Positions 1-6,228 of a DNA stretch of 8,354 bases are shown here, piece after piece. Made by a program: the position numbers and the translations under genes. The notes beneath the pieces were generated by a model. The model worked only from the letters and a program-made list of their open reading frames with translations, was not told the DNA's origin and made no database searches. This DNA comes from Planctomycetota bacterium. Its GTDB lineage: Bacteria > Planctomycetota > Phycisphaerae > FEN-1346 > JAACEH01. Every line of letters starts with the position of its first letter. The stretch's first letter is position 1. Location: NCBI GenBank assembly GCA_016935955.1, contig JAFGPY010000350.1:1-8354 (forward strand). Direction: 5' to 3'.

Positions 1-296
1 CAGGCCCCGGCCTGGAAGGCCTTGATGCGCTGCTGGACGTTGAGGTCGTCGCCCAGGGCCACCATCGGCAGGTGCGTGGCGGCCAGGGTCTCGCCGACCA
101 GTTGCAGGACGCTCCAACTGAGGGGGTCGTCGCCGCGGACGACGATGAGCACGAGATCGACGCGGCGAATGTCGGGAAACTGGAAGAGGGCCCGCGGATC
201 GGTCTCGACCGTGAGGCCGTAGCCAAGGGTTTCGGCCACGGCGGCAATCGACTTCGGCGCCTGGTTCCGGTCGGAGATCAGGAGAATATTCTTCAT
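1..296 (-). CDS. Receiver-like (pseudo-receiver) domain protein, N-terminal part, cut by window edge
   Basis: The visible 98 residues begin MKNILLISD and fit the alternating beta/alpha pattern of a CheY-type receiver: beta1 with S8-D9, a helix around residues 15-25, the beta3 strand VDLVLIVV (46-53), beta4 LPMVALGD and then a helix ending in KAFQAGA, as in the family's usual 'R-x-x-A-L-x-A-G-A'. The phosphoacceptor Asp expected at the end of beta3 is Val52, and only one of the beta1 acidic pair remains (D9), so phosphorylation as in classical two-component signalling looks unlikely. D56-D57 just after beta3 are not at the canonical position. The start at 296 is chosen because GGAG lies 9 nt upstream (306-309) and the fold starts there; in-frame ATGs further upstream (for example at 380) lack a ribosome binding site. 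The gene runs off the left edge, so any output domain is unknown. It is divergent from the thioredoxin-like gene. Confidence 0.72.
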   Translation of the reverse strand, partial: MKNILLISDRNQAPKSIAAVAETLGYGLTVETDPRALFQFPDIRRVDLVLIVVRGDDPLSWSVLQLVGETLAATHLPMVALGDDLNVQQRIKAFQAGA

Positions 297-481
297 GCGA
301 TGCGGCTCCAGGCCCATTGGGCGGCCGGCGGCGCGCAGGCCCTCTGCGCGAAGCGGCGGCTGCCTCTCCAGAGGATTCATCGAACGGTGACGGCACGGGC
401 GCTGAGGAAAAATCGGCAGCCAGGGCCTGCGAGCGGTCGCCGGGCTGCGCGACGGCGGCCGCCGAGAGAGGTCCTAGCCCC

Positions 482-510
482 TTGACACAGGGGCACGTAT
501 CGGCGATACT
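482..510 (+). promoter_or_regulatory. Sigma70-type promoter of the thioredoxin/transglutaminase operon
   Basis: A perfect -35 TTGACA (482-487), a 17-nt spacer and a -10 GATACT (505-510, 4 of 6 consensus bases). Transcription would start near 517, giving a leader of about 45 nt before the ATG at 563. The rest of the 266-nt divergent region (297-562) shows no gene; a minus-strand TACAAT around 518-523 has only a weak -35 and is not called as the promoter of the leftward gene. Confidence 0.65.
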
Positions 511-562
511 TACGTATTGTACCACATCGAATCCTTGGCGGGAATTCTTGGAGAACTCTGTC

Positions 563-1726
563 ATGGCACGCACGATCTCGTGCTTGATCGTCTGTCTGCT
601 GGTCTCGACGGCGTTTGCGGATCTGGGCGCGGACGGCATTCCGGCCGACCCGACTTCCACCCCAGCCCCCACCCCAGCCACCCCAGCTCCCACCGAGCCG
701 GCCAAGGACGAGCCCAAGGAGACCAAGCCCGCGGACGAGAAGCAGACGCAGAAGTCGCAGGAGGCCCCGGAGCCGCCCGTGGCGGCCAGCAAGCTCAACG
801 ATTTCCCGTCGCTGTTGGATGCCGTGGAGTGGATGACGCCGCCGGTCGACCTGGACCGGCTTTACGGGCAGACGGTTGTCGTGGTGTTTGTCGAGACGTG
901 GTGCCCGACGTGCAACGGCTCGGCTCCGGACTACTGTCGTCTGTTGCAGGTGGCCGCCGAGCGCAAGCCCGTGACGATCATCTACCTGGGCGTCGGCTTG
1001 TCGAAGCCCGGATTCCAGCAGTACATGCGAAGCAAGGGCCTGAACGGTCATGCCGCCGGGGTGGTCAGCCCGACCGTGGCCCGCGAGTTCGGTTTCGGCG
1101 AGACGCTGTGGCGGGCCGTCGTCATCAATCCGCTCGGCCAGCGGGTCTTCAGTGGGCAGTTCTTCACGTATTATCCCAAGGCAGACAAGAAGGTGCCGGT
1201 CATCAGCACCGACCTGGCCGACTACTGCGGCGACGCGGAACCGATCGTCGAGCCGCCCGTCAGCAGCAAGCTCGGGAAGGTGGATCAGGCGATTCGCGTC
1301 GGCCAACTCGGCGCCGCCCTGAAGGCCCTGGCCCGAATGGGCGACGAGGGCAAGAAAACACACGAGCGGCTGCTGGCCCACGGCGAGAAACTGTACAACG
1401 TCGCCTGGAGCTACGAGAAGGCGGAACCGTACCTGGCCTACCGCCTCGCGGTGGTGGTGGCCGAGGAGTACAAGGGCGAAGCCGTCGCCGACAAGGCGGC
1501 CGCCCTGGCCAAGCGGCTGGAGCAGGACAAGCTCGTCCAACTGGGCAAGTCGGGCGACAAGAAGCTGTCGCAGCTCAACGCCAAGGCCGTGCGGCAGCCG
1601 AATCCCAATCAAATCGACGCGGGTTTCAAGTTTCTGACGGAACAGTATCGCGATTGTCGTGCGGGTCGCGTGGCCATGACAGCTCTGACCACACCGCTGG
1701 AGAGTGACAACAAGGACGGAGAGTGA
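563..1726 (+). CDS. Exported thioredoxin-like protein with CPTC motif
   Basis: A 387-residue protein. Residues 1-19 form a signal peptide (hydrophobic core CLIVCLLVSTAFA, likely signal peptidase I cleavage after A19). Residues 28-75 are a Pro/Thr/Lys/Glu-rich linker with PAPTPATPAP repeats. A thioredoxin-fold domain follows: the beta strand VVVVFVETWCPTC has its redox pair C114-x-x-C117 right after Trp113, as in thioredoxin/TlpA proteins, and VVINPLGQRVFSG (186 onward) fits the beta3-beta4 hairpin. The cis-proline normally found just before that strand is not seen; Trp183 or its neighbours occupy the place. The last 170 or so residues are Ala/Lys-rich helices of unknown role. The ATG at 563 is preferred over an upstream in-frame ATG at 317: it gives the signal peptide, has GGAG 9 nt upstream (550-553), and lies downstream of the promoter. 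Likely role: extracytoplasmic thiol-disulfide exchange; the substrate is unknown. The stop is 47 nt before the transglutaminase gene, suggesting one operon. Confidence 0.85.
   Translation: MARTISCLIVCLLVSTAFADLGADGIPADPTSTPAPTPATPAPTEPAKDEPKETKPADEKQTQKSQEAPEPPVAASKLNDFPSLLDAVEWMTPPVDLDRLYGQTVVVVFVETWCPTCNGSAPDYCRLLQVAAERKPVTIIYLGVGLSKPGFQQYMRSKGLNGHAAGVVSPTVAREFGFGETLWRAVVINPLGQRVFSGQFFTYYPKADKKVPVISTDLADYCGDAEPIVEPPVSSKLGKVDQAIRVGQLGAALKALARMGDEGKKTHERLLAHGEKLYNVAWSYEKAEPYLAYRLAVVVAEEYKGEAVADKAAALAKRLEQDKLVQLGKSGDKKLSQLNAKAVRQPNPNQIDAGFKFLTEQYRDCRAGRVAMTALTTPLESDNKDGE
658..691. repeat. C-rich tandem CACCCCAGC repeats; G-quadruplex-capable template strand
   Basis: Three copies of the nonamer CACCCCAGC (658-666, 670-678, 679-687) encode the Pro/Ala/Thr linker of the exported thioredoxin-like protein. 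On the minus (template) strand this gives five G-runs of 3 to 5 bases (opposite 660-663, 666-670, 672-675, 681-684 and 689-691) separated by 1 to 5 bases, which meets the usual G-quadruplex pattern. The protein linker alone may explain it. Confidence 0.6.
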
Positions 1727-1773
1727 GTGAGGCAGGCGGGTAAGCAGGAACCATTTCAGGTGGGGGCACAACA

Positions 1774-3555
1774 ATGAGACAGGCACTGGTTGGGTGGACG
1801 GTCATACTCTGTTTATGCGCGGTCGCGGTGCGGGCGGACGATCCGCCGGCCGCAACAACGGATGCCGCCGACGGCGCGGCTACGGCCACGTCCGGCGGCG
1901 AGACGGCGCCGTTGACGGTCGATCAGCTCAAGGGCATGCTCCTTGAGGAGGTGGCCAAGGGCAAGCTGAGCGACGAGGCCGTGGCGCTCTACCTGCGCTA
2001 CGCCGACGCTCTGGCCTTCGCCACATACGTGCCCGAGACCGTCGACCAGGATTTCTGGACGTGGGTCCGCGGCGTCAAGCCGCTGCACGAAGCGCTGCTT
2101 GTGGAGCTGGAGTCGCAGTACGGGGCCGCCGTGTTGAAGAACCTGGCCCACCTGCATTCGCTTCACGGCGAGAAGCTCAACACCCGCTGGCCCCTGGCCA
2201 TGGCCTTCTCGGTGGTCTACGCCCGGTCCGGCGGCCGCACGATGTCGGCCGGCTGGTCGCGCCGCAAGAACCACAGCAACACGCCCTCGATGGACGAATC
2301 GTTCAGCTACTACATCAACTTCGAGCAGGCGATGCACGGCTCGTACACGGACGTGCCCTGGCAGATGCTCTGCTTCGTGGCCGACAACGACCTGCCGACG
2401 ACCGAGCGGATGTGGGTGCTGGAGAACTACAGCAAGCTGCACCCGACGAAGTACGAGCGGCTGTACTATTACGTGGACTACAAGATGAGCGTGACGCGCC
2501 GCGGCGGCGCCCTGATCGAGAGCGAGTACCGGCTGGAGGACATTCTGGCGATCGGCGGCGTGTGCTGCGACCGGGCCTATTTCGCCTCGCGCGTGCTGAA
2601 GTCGCTGGCCATTCCGTCGGCGTACGATTGCGGGCTGGGCGAGTCGCAGGTCGGGCACGCCTGGCTGATGTGGCTGCAGATGCCCGGCAAGGGGCACCCC
2701 GAGCCGCGAATCCGGTTTTCGGGCCGCTTCGACGACAGTGACTACTACACGGGCGAGATCCGTTGTCCCCTGGCCTGCGACGACGTGCTGGACCGCAAGC
2801 TCGAACTGAAGACGCAGGGGTTGTTCAACACCTACCGTTCGTACGTCACCGCCCTGGTGGCTTGCCGCATCTTCGAGTGGCTCGAGGGCGACCAGAAGGC
2901 CATGGGGCTGCCGCTGCTCGAGCAGGCCACGGCCGCCAACCCCGGCTGCGCCGAACCGTGGTGGACCATGGCTCGCGGCGTGGCGGACGGCACGCTGACC
3001 AAGGGCCAGGGCGAGCAGATGGTCGAGTCGATGATGAAGGCCATGAAGAAGTACCCCGACATGACGTTCGAGGTGCTGGCGATGATCTTCGAGCCGCGCA
3101 TTGCCGCCGCGGGAGAGGCCGCGACCGAGGACGCCAAACGCGACCTGGCCATTCTGGACCGGGCCTTCGCCTTCTATGAGACGGCGGGCCGCCCCGACCT
3201 GGCCGCCCGACTGCGGTTCATGCAGGGCCGCTACGCCGAGGCCCTGGGCCGCGACAAGGCCGCCCTCGACCTCTACATCGCCAACAGTCAGAAGTATGTC
3301 AAGGTGCACTACGGCCTGCTCGACCTGTTCAACCGCGCCATGGCAATGATGGCCGACGAGAAGTTTGCCAAGGCGCGGCTGAAGTACCTGGACTTCATGG
3401 CTCGCAACGTGCCGCGATACCCGACCGCCTTCAACCGCCAGTTCGAGATTCCCAGTTCCTCGTACCGGCAGATCCTGAACGCCTACATCGCCGAACTGCG
3501 GAACCTGGGCAGCAACCAGGAGGCGGACACCTGGCAGGCCAAGCTTGACGGCTGA
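1774..3555 (+). CDS. Exported transglutaminase-like protein with helical C-terminal region
   Basis: A 593-residue protein. Residues 1-21 are a signal peptide (likely cleavage after V-R-A21), followed by a short Ala/Thr/Gly-rich stretch. A helical N-terminal region (about 45-250) contains SYYINFEQ (178-185), DVPW (193-196) and ERMW (211-214). The transglutaminase-like core follows: GVCCDRA with the expected nucleophile C264 (a second Cys, C265, beside it), then VGHAW with H295. The spacing and surrounding pattern (Cys, helix, 'AIPS', Gly, His-Ala-Trp) match bacterial transglutaminase/papain-fold proteins. The third triad residue is probably an acidic residue in GRFDDSD (D320, D321 or D323) but cannot be fixed by eye. 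Residues about 360-593 are mostly helical, TPR-like in character but without a clear consensus repeat. The family includes proteases and cross-linking enzymes, so the reaction is not assigned. GGTGGGGG (1759-1766) lies 7 nt before the ATG. It is the second gene of the operon with the thioredoxin-like protein. Confidence 0.82.
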   Translation: MRQALVGWTVILCLCAVAVRADDPPAATTDAADGAATATSGGETAPLTVDQLKGMLLEEVAKGKLSDEAVALYLRYADALAFATYVPETVDQDFWTWVRGVKPLHEALLVELESQYGAAVLKNLAHLHSLHGEKLNTRWPLAMAFSVVYARSGGRTMSAGWSRRKNHSNTPSMDESFSYYINFEQAMHGSYTDVPWQMLCFVADNDLPTTERMWVLENYSKLHPTKYERLYYYVDYKMSVTRRGGALIESEYRLEDILAIGGVCCDRAYFASRVLKSLAIPSAYDCGLGESQVGHAWLMWLQMPGKGHPEPRIRFSGRFDDSDYYTGEIRCPLACDDVLDRKLELKTQGLFNTYRSYVTALVACRIFEWLEGDQKAMGLPLLEQATAANPGCAEPWWTMARGVADGTLTKGQGEQMVESMMKAMKKYPDMTFEVLAMIFEPRIAAAGEAATEDAKRDLAILDRAFAFYETAGRPDLAARLRFMQGRYAEALGRDKAALDLYIANSQKYVKVHYGLLDLFNRAMAMMADEKFAKARLKYLDFMARNVPRYPTAFNRQFEIPSSSYRQILNAYIAELRNLGSNQEADTWQAKLDG

Positions 3556-3610
3556 CCCTCGCGTGGCTCTTTAGTTCAGCACTCACTTCGGGGAAAGATT
3601 CCGGGCGTGT

Positions 3611-3661
3611 CACGCGTCCGCTTGCCGTCAGACCCCGGGCCTGTCGAAGGGCGGACGCGTG
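3611..3661. repeat. 11-bp inverted repeat
   Basis: CACGCGTCCGC (3611-3621) pairs perfectly with GCGGACGCGTG (3651-3661) around a 29-nt loop. It lies 55 nt after the transglutaminase stop and directly before the palindrome pair starting at 3667. It could act as a weak 3' end structure for that transcript, but no T-run follows. Confidence 0.65.
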
Positions 3662-3666
3662 TTGCA

Positions 3667-3765
3667 GGGTGCCACTTTGGAGGCCCGACGAAGTCGGGAC
3701 CAAAATGTGCGTATCGGAGGGCACACCTTGGCGTCCCCTGCGGGGCCGCTCCAAGGTGTGCACCC
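3667..3765. repeat. Palindromic unit pair A/B (REPIN-like)
   Basis: Unit A reads GGGTGCCA at 3667-3674, then an imperfect TTTGG/CCAAAA stem enclosing a perfect 6-bp hairpin CCCGAC-GAA-GTCGGG (3684-3698). Unit B is in the opposite orientation: GCACACCTTGG (3721-3731) pairs perfectly with CCAAGGTGTGC (3751-3761) and encloses CCCC-TGC-GGGG (3735-3745); its outer edge GCACCC (3760-3765) is the reverse complement of unit A's GGGTGC (3667-3672). So two hairpins face each other within a weak outer stem, in the same architecture as the pair at 3821-3898. Confidence 0.6.
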
Positions 3766-3820
3766 ACGAATCAGGGGCTATGAAACAGCTTTTAAGCGAT
3801 GTCAGGTAAGCCCCCTGCTG

Positions 3821-3898
3821 TGGGTGCCATGGCTGCCCCGCAGCCATGCGTGAGACGGTAGCTATTCGGCATGCCTGCAGGGGCAGGCATGGCACCCA
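3821..3898. repeat. Palindromic unit pair C/D (REPIN-like double hairpin)
   Basis: The outer arms TGGGTGCCATG (3821-3831) and CATGGCACCCA (3888-3898) are perfect 11-bp inverted repeats. Nested within are two perfect 9-bp hairpins: CATGGCTGC-CCC-GCAGCCATG (3828-3848) and CATGCCTGC-AGGG-GCAGGCATG (3870-3891). Read on the minus strand, the right half gives GGGTGCCATGCCTGCCCC, nearly identical to the left half GGGTGCCATGGCTGCCCC, so the element is one hairpin unit present twice in inverted orientation. This is the defining layout of REP doublets (REPIN/BIME). It lies between convergent genes, 32 nt past the stop of the minus-strand gene. No transposase is visible in the window. Confidence 0.7.
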
Positions 3899-3930
3899 AG
3901 CGGATACCCCAAGGACCTGTGTAACGCTGT

Positions 3931-4797
3931 TTAGCGTCCCGGCATGGCCTCCTGCAGCAATTCATCCAGTTGCACGTTCACGGTGTCGAGGATGGTCTGG
4001 CGGTCCGGGATGAGATGCTTGGTGACCATGTGGTGGTAGTTCTCGGCCTGCTCCTTGTCGCCCTTGGCCACGGCTTCCTCGTAGGTCTTGACCGCCTGCT
4101 GGATTTCCTCGTCGATGTTCTTGAGCTGGAAGTCCACCCGGGTCCGCATCGTCTGCTTGAGCGACATCACGGTCCGCATCTCGTCGCGATTCAGATTGAG
4201 TCTTTGCAGGGTCCCGAGCTTGGTCAGGTACCGCTGGTTGCCGATCAGGAGCTCGCCGCTGGTCTCGTCCCAGACGGGAGGCACGTAAGCGACCGCCTTG
4301 TCGGCGACCAGCGGCTCAGTCGCTTCGGTGTCGGTCTCTGCCTCGGCCTTGGCGTCTCCCGACGAGGTCCCGCTGCCGGTGGTGGTTCGCCTCTCATTCG
4401 TCCTGGTCGAGGAAGTATCCTGGTTTCCCGTTGTGCCGGTGGGCGTCCTGGTCTGGGAGGTCCGGCCCGTGGTCTGAGTGGTCGTGAGGGACGTGCCCGT
4501 CGTCCCGGCCTGCCCGCCGGACGCCAGGGAGTTGCCGGTCGTCGACCGCTTGGACGTCTGCGTCCCGGTGGCGGACGTTGCCGACCGGCCGGACGCGGTT
4601 CCGGAAGCCTGCGTGGAATCCCCGGTCCGCACGACGGCCGACGGATCGGACGACGTGTCGCCCGGGGTCGAGTTGCCGCCCTTGGAGCCGTGCTTCAGGG
4701 CCACGATGCCCAACCCGACGCCGGCCGCCACGACGGCGAAAACCGCCACCACCTTCAGGACCGTAATGCCCGTACCTGCATTGCCATTGCCGCTCAT
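3931..4797 (-). CDS. Single-pass membrane protein with long Ser/Thr/Gly linker and helical C-terminal domain
   Basis: Not a recognised family. A 288-residue protein: a short Gly/Asn-rich N-terminus, one transmembrane segment at about residues 11-34 (ITVLKVVAVFAVVAAGVGLG), a Thr/Ser/Gly/Gln-rich low-complexity linker (about 37-147), an acidic stretch AEAETDTEATE (151-161), and a charged helical domain (about 190-285) probably forming a helical hairpin or coiled coil. Lys35-His36 and Lys39 lie after the TM segment and the N-terminus is uncharged, so topology is uncertain. The start at 4797 is preferred over ATGs at 4812 and 4842 because GGAG lies 9 nt upstream of it (4807-4810) and the others lack one. 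It is transcribed alone from the promoter at 4868-4896. The linker may be a flexible spacer holding the C-terminal domain away from the membrane. No function is assigned. Confidence 0.78.
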   Translation of the reverse strand: MSGNGNAGTGITVLKVVAVFAVVAAGVGLGIVALKHGSKGGNSTPGDTSSDPSAVVRTGDSTQASGTASGRSATSATGTQTSKRSTTGNSLASGGQAGTTGTSLTTTQTTGRTSQTRTPTGTTGNQDTSSTRTNERRTTTGSGTSSGDAKAEAETDTEATEPLVADKAVAYVPPVWDETSGELLIGNQRYLTKLGTLQRLNLNRDEMRTVMSLKQTMRTRVDFQLKNIDEEIQQAVKTYEEAVAKGDKEQAENYHHMVTKHLIPDRQTILDTVNVQLDELLQEAMPGR

Positions 4798-4867
4798 ACC
4801 GCAAATCTCCATTTGTCTGGCGAAAAACGCGAAATGCCGCACAACCTAATGTCGCTTGGCACATGTA

Positions 4868-4896
4868 ATTATAGCACAAACACGGTGCCGGGGCAA
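4868..4896 (-). promoter_or_regulatory. Promoter of the single-pass membrane protein gene
   Basis: On the minus strand, a perfect -10 TATAAT (plus 4868-4873), a 17-nt spacer and a -35 TTGCCC (plus 4891-4896, 4 of 6). Transcription would start near 4861, about 64 nt before the ATG at 4797. It sits in the AT-rich dip of the 189-nt gap after the URO-D gene. Confidence 0.68.
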
Positions 4897-4945
4897 ATGC
4901 GCCGCTCGGTCGCACGGACACGGACGGCAGCACCACGGGTGCACA

Positions 4946-4985
4946 GGCGGCGGCAACGCGCCCGCGAGGGCCACGTTCCGCCGCC
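4946..4985 (-). terminator. Large hairpin after the URO-D-family gene stop
   Basis: GGCGGCGG-c-AACG (4946-4958, one bulged C) pairs with CGTT-CCGCCGCC (4974-4985). Inside it, GCCC (4960-4963) pairs with GGGC (4968-4971) around a GCGA loop (plus strand). It starts one nucleotide past the stop codon at 4987-4989. No U-tract follows on the minus strand, so it may terminate poorly or mainly protect the 3' end. It separates this transcript from the next promoter at 4868-4896. Confidence 0.5.
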
Positions 4986-4986
4986 G

Positions 4987-6165
4987 TCACGCCCCGACAA
5001 CTCGCCTGTAGGTATCGACAAAAAGCATCGTCTTTCGCCACGTTTCGGCCGAAGTGTCGCGGACATTGTCCACGGGGCTGAGGATGAAGCCGTCGGGGCC
5101 GAGCGTCTCCAGGGCCCGCGCCGTGGCCTGGCGGATCTCGTCGTCGCTGCCCTGCTCGATGGTCACGAAACCGTTGACGCCGCCCCAGAGTCCCATGCGT
5201 CCGGCGACGGCCCGTTTCAGGGCCGTGAAGTCCATGCCGCGATCCTGCACGTCCTCCACGCCGAGCACCACGTCCACGCCGGCCTCCAGCAGCATGTCGA
5301 CAAACTGCAACGAGCCGACCGTCATGATGTAGCCGAAGCGAGCGCCCGCTTCGTGGGCCAGGGCCGCCTCGCGCTTCAGGCCGGGAAGCAGAAACCGACG
5401 GAAGAGCGACGGCGACCAGAAGCTCGTTCCCTCGTACCAGCCGCGACGAATGAACAGGTCCACGCCCTGGTCGAGGATGATCTCCATGCGGCCGCGGTTC
5501 CAGGCCTCGATGACCGACAGGTAAGCCTCAAGGAACTCCGGCCGCTCGCGCGAGGCCAGCAGGGCGTTGGTCAGCCCGACGAGCCAGGCCGCCGAGTCCC
5601 ACCCGACGCCGCGACCGCCGGCCAGGAGCAGGCCGCGATCGGCGGCAAGTTGCCGCGCGGGCGCCCAGACCTCGCGACACCTGCGGATCGTGTCGTCGTC
5701 GGCCGGCGGCAACAGGTACTCCAGCGCCGCCAGGTCCTCCTCGCCGCGGACGGGGAACGTCGTTGCGCGCGGTTCGATGTAGTCGTCCATCAGCGGCACG
5801 TGGTCGCCGTACGGCCAATCCTCGGCCTGGCCCACGGCCACGCTCAGCGTGCCTGCCGGCGTGACGTACTCCTTGTGCAGCACGGGGTAGGGCCCGTCGC
5901 CCGCCGGCTCGCGCCACTCGCGGACGCGGACTTCCGCGTGGAAATGGATCGGCACGCCCAAGGCGTCCACGTGCTCGGCCGGACTCTCGGGGTGAATGTC
6001 GGCCAGGTTCACCGTGACGTCGGTGCCCAGGCCCACGGAGGTCTCGATGAAGTCGCGCCAGTCGGCGGTCCGTCCGCGCAGGGCCGCAAAGATCATCAGC
6101 GACAGCGGCACGCGGTCGGGCCGCTTGCCGCCAATGGCCGTCAACATGCGTTCGCGAGAGTTCAT
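4987..6165 (-). CDS. Uroporphyrinogen decarboxylase (URO-D) family protein, not HemE
   Basis: A 392-residue protein with the URO-D/methyltransferase TIM-barrel signature: it opens NSRERMLTAIGGKRPDRVPL, has AGVDVVLGVEDVQD near the seventh strand, and ends with GPDGFILSPVDNVRDTSAETWRKTM, the usual C-terminal pattern of the family. It lacks the N-terminal 'MRQAGR' motif of HemE, so haem synthesis is unlikely. Relatives such as MtaA and CmuA transfer methyl groups to or from corrinoids and coenzyme M using a zinc-binding H-x-C motif before the 'AGVD' strand. Here that place reads GYIMTVGS (Y279 to T282), without His or Cys, so a zinc methyltransferase role is also doubtful. Many such proteins in polysaccharide-degrading bacteria are uncharacterised. 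The start has GGGAG 9 nt upstream. It lies 63 nt downstream of the FKBP gene on the same strand with no clear terminator between, so co-transcription is likely. Confidence 0.82.
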   Translation of the reverse strand: MNSRERMLTAIGGKRPDRVPLSLMIFAALRGRTADWRDFIETSVGLGTDVTVNLADIHPESPAEHVDALGVPIHFHAEVRVREWREPAGDGPYPVLHKEYVTPAGTLSVAVGQAEDWPYGDHVPLMDDYIEPRATTFPVRGEEDLAALEYLLPPADDDTIRRCREVWAPARQLAADRGLLLAGGRGVGWDSAAWLVGLTNALLASRERPEFLEAYLSVIEAWNRGRMEIILDQGVDLFIRRGWYEGTSFWSPSLFRRFLLPGLKREAALAHEAGARFGYIMTVGSLQFVDMLLEAGVDVVLGVEDVQDRGMDFTALKRAVAGRMGLWGGVNGFVTIEQGSDDEIRQATARALETLGPDGFILSPVDNVRDTSAETWRKTMLFVDTYRRVVGA

Positions 6166-6228
6166 GGAGGTGCACTCCCGGCACAGGCGGATGTTGCGTG
6201 AGCCCCGGCGGTCCGTGTCCGGGCGCCG

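Noticed and set aside
317..562. N-terminal extension of the thioredoxin-like protein
   Set aside because: Would place the TTGACA promoter inside the gene and bury the signal peptide; no RBS at 317.
377..1786. Long minus-strand open frame of 469 codons opposite the thioredoxin-like gene
   Set aside because: Arg/Leu/Gly/His-rich shadow with no recognisable domain; the plus strand has signal peptide, CPTC motif, RBS and promoter.
1813..3309. Minus-strand open frame of 498 codons opposite the transglutaminase-like gene
   Set aside because: His/Arg/Val-rich shadow; the plus strand has the recognised catalytic motifs and signal peptide.
3576..3895. Small open frames on both strands in the palindrome region
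   Set aside because: They run through perfect inverted repeats, lack RBS and domain signs, and are explained by the repeat structure.
3600..3900. CRISPR array or tRNA/ncRNA gene
   Set aside because: No regularly spaced direct repeats and no cloverleaf with CCA-type end; the units are inverted palindromes of different sequence.
3970..6201. Plus-strand open frame of 743 codons across the membrane protein and URO-D genes
   Set aside because: Spans two genes and the gap between them in antisense, has no family signature, and has typical GC-rich shadow composition.
6166..6228. Terminator or extra gene between FKBP and URO-D genes
   Set aside because: Only a weak 5-bp CCCGG/CCGGG stem and no open frame; does not support separate transcription.
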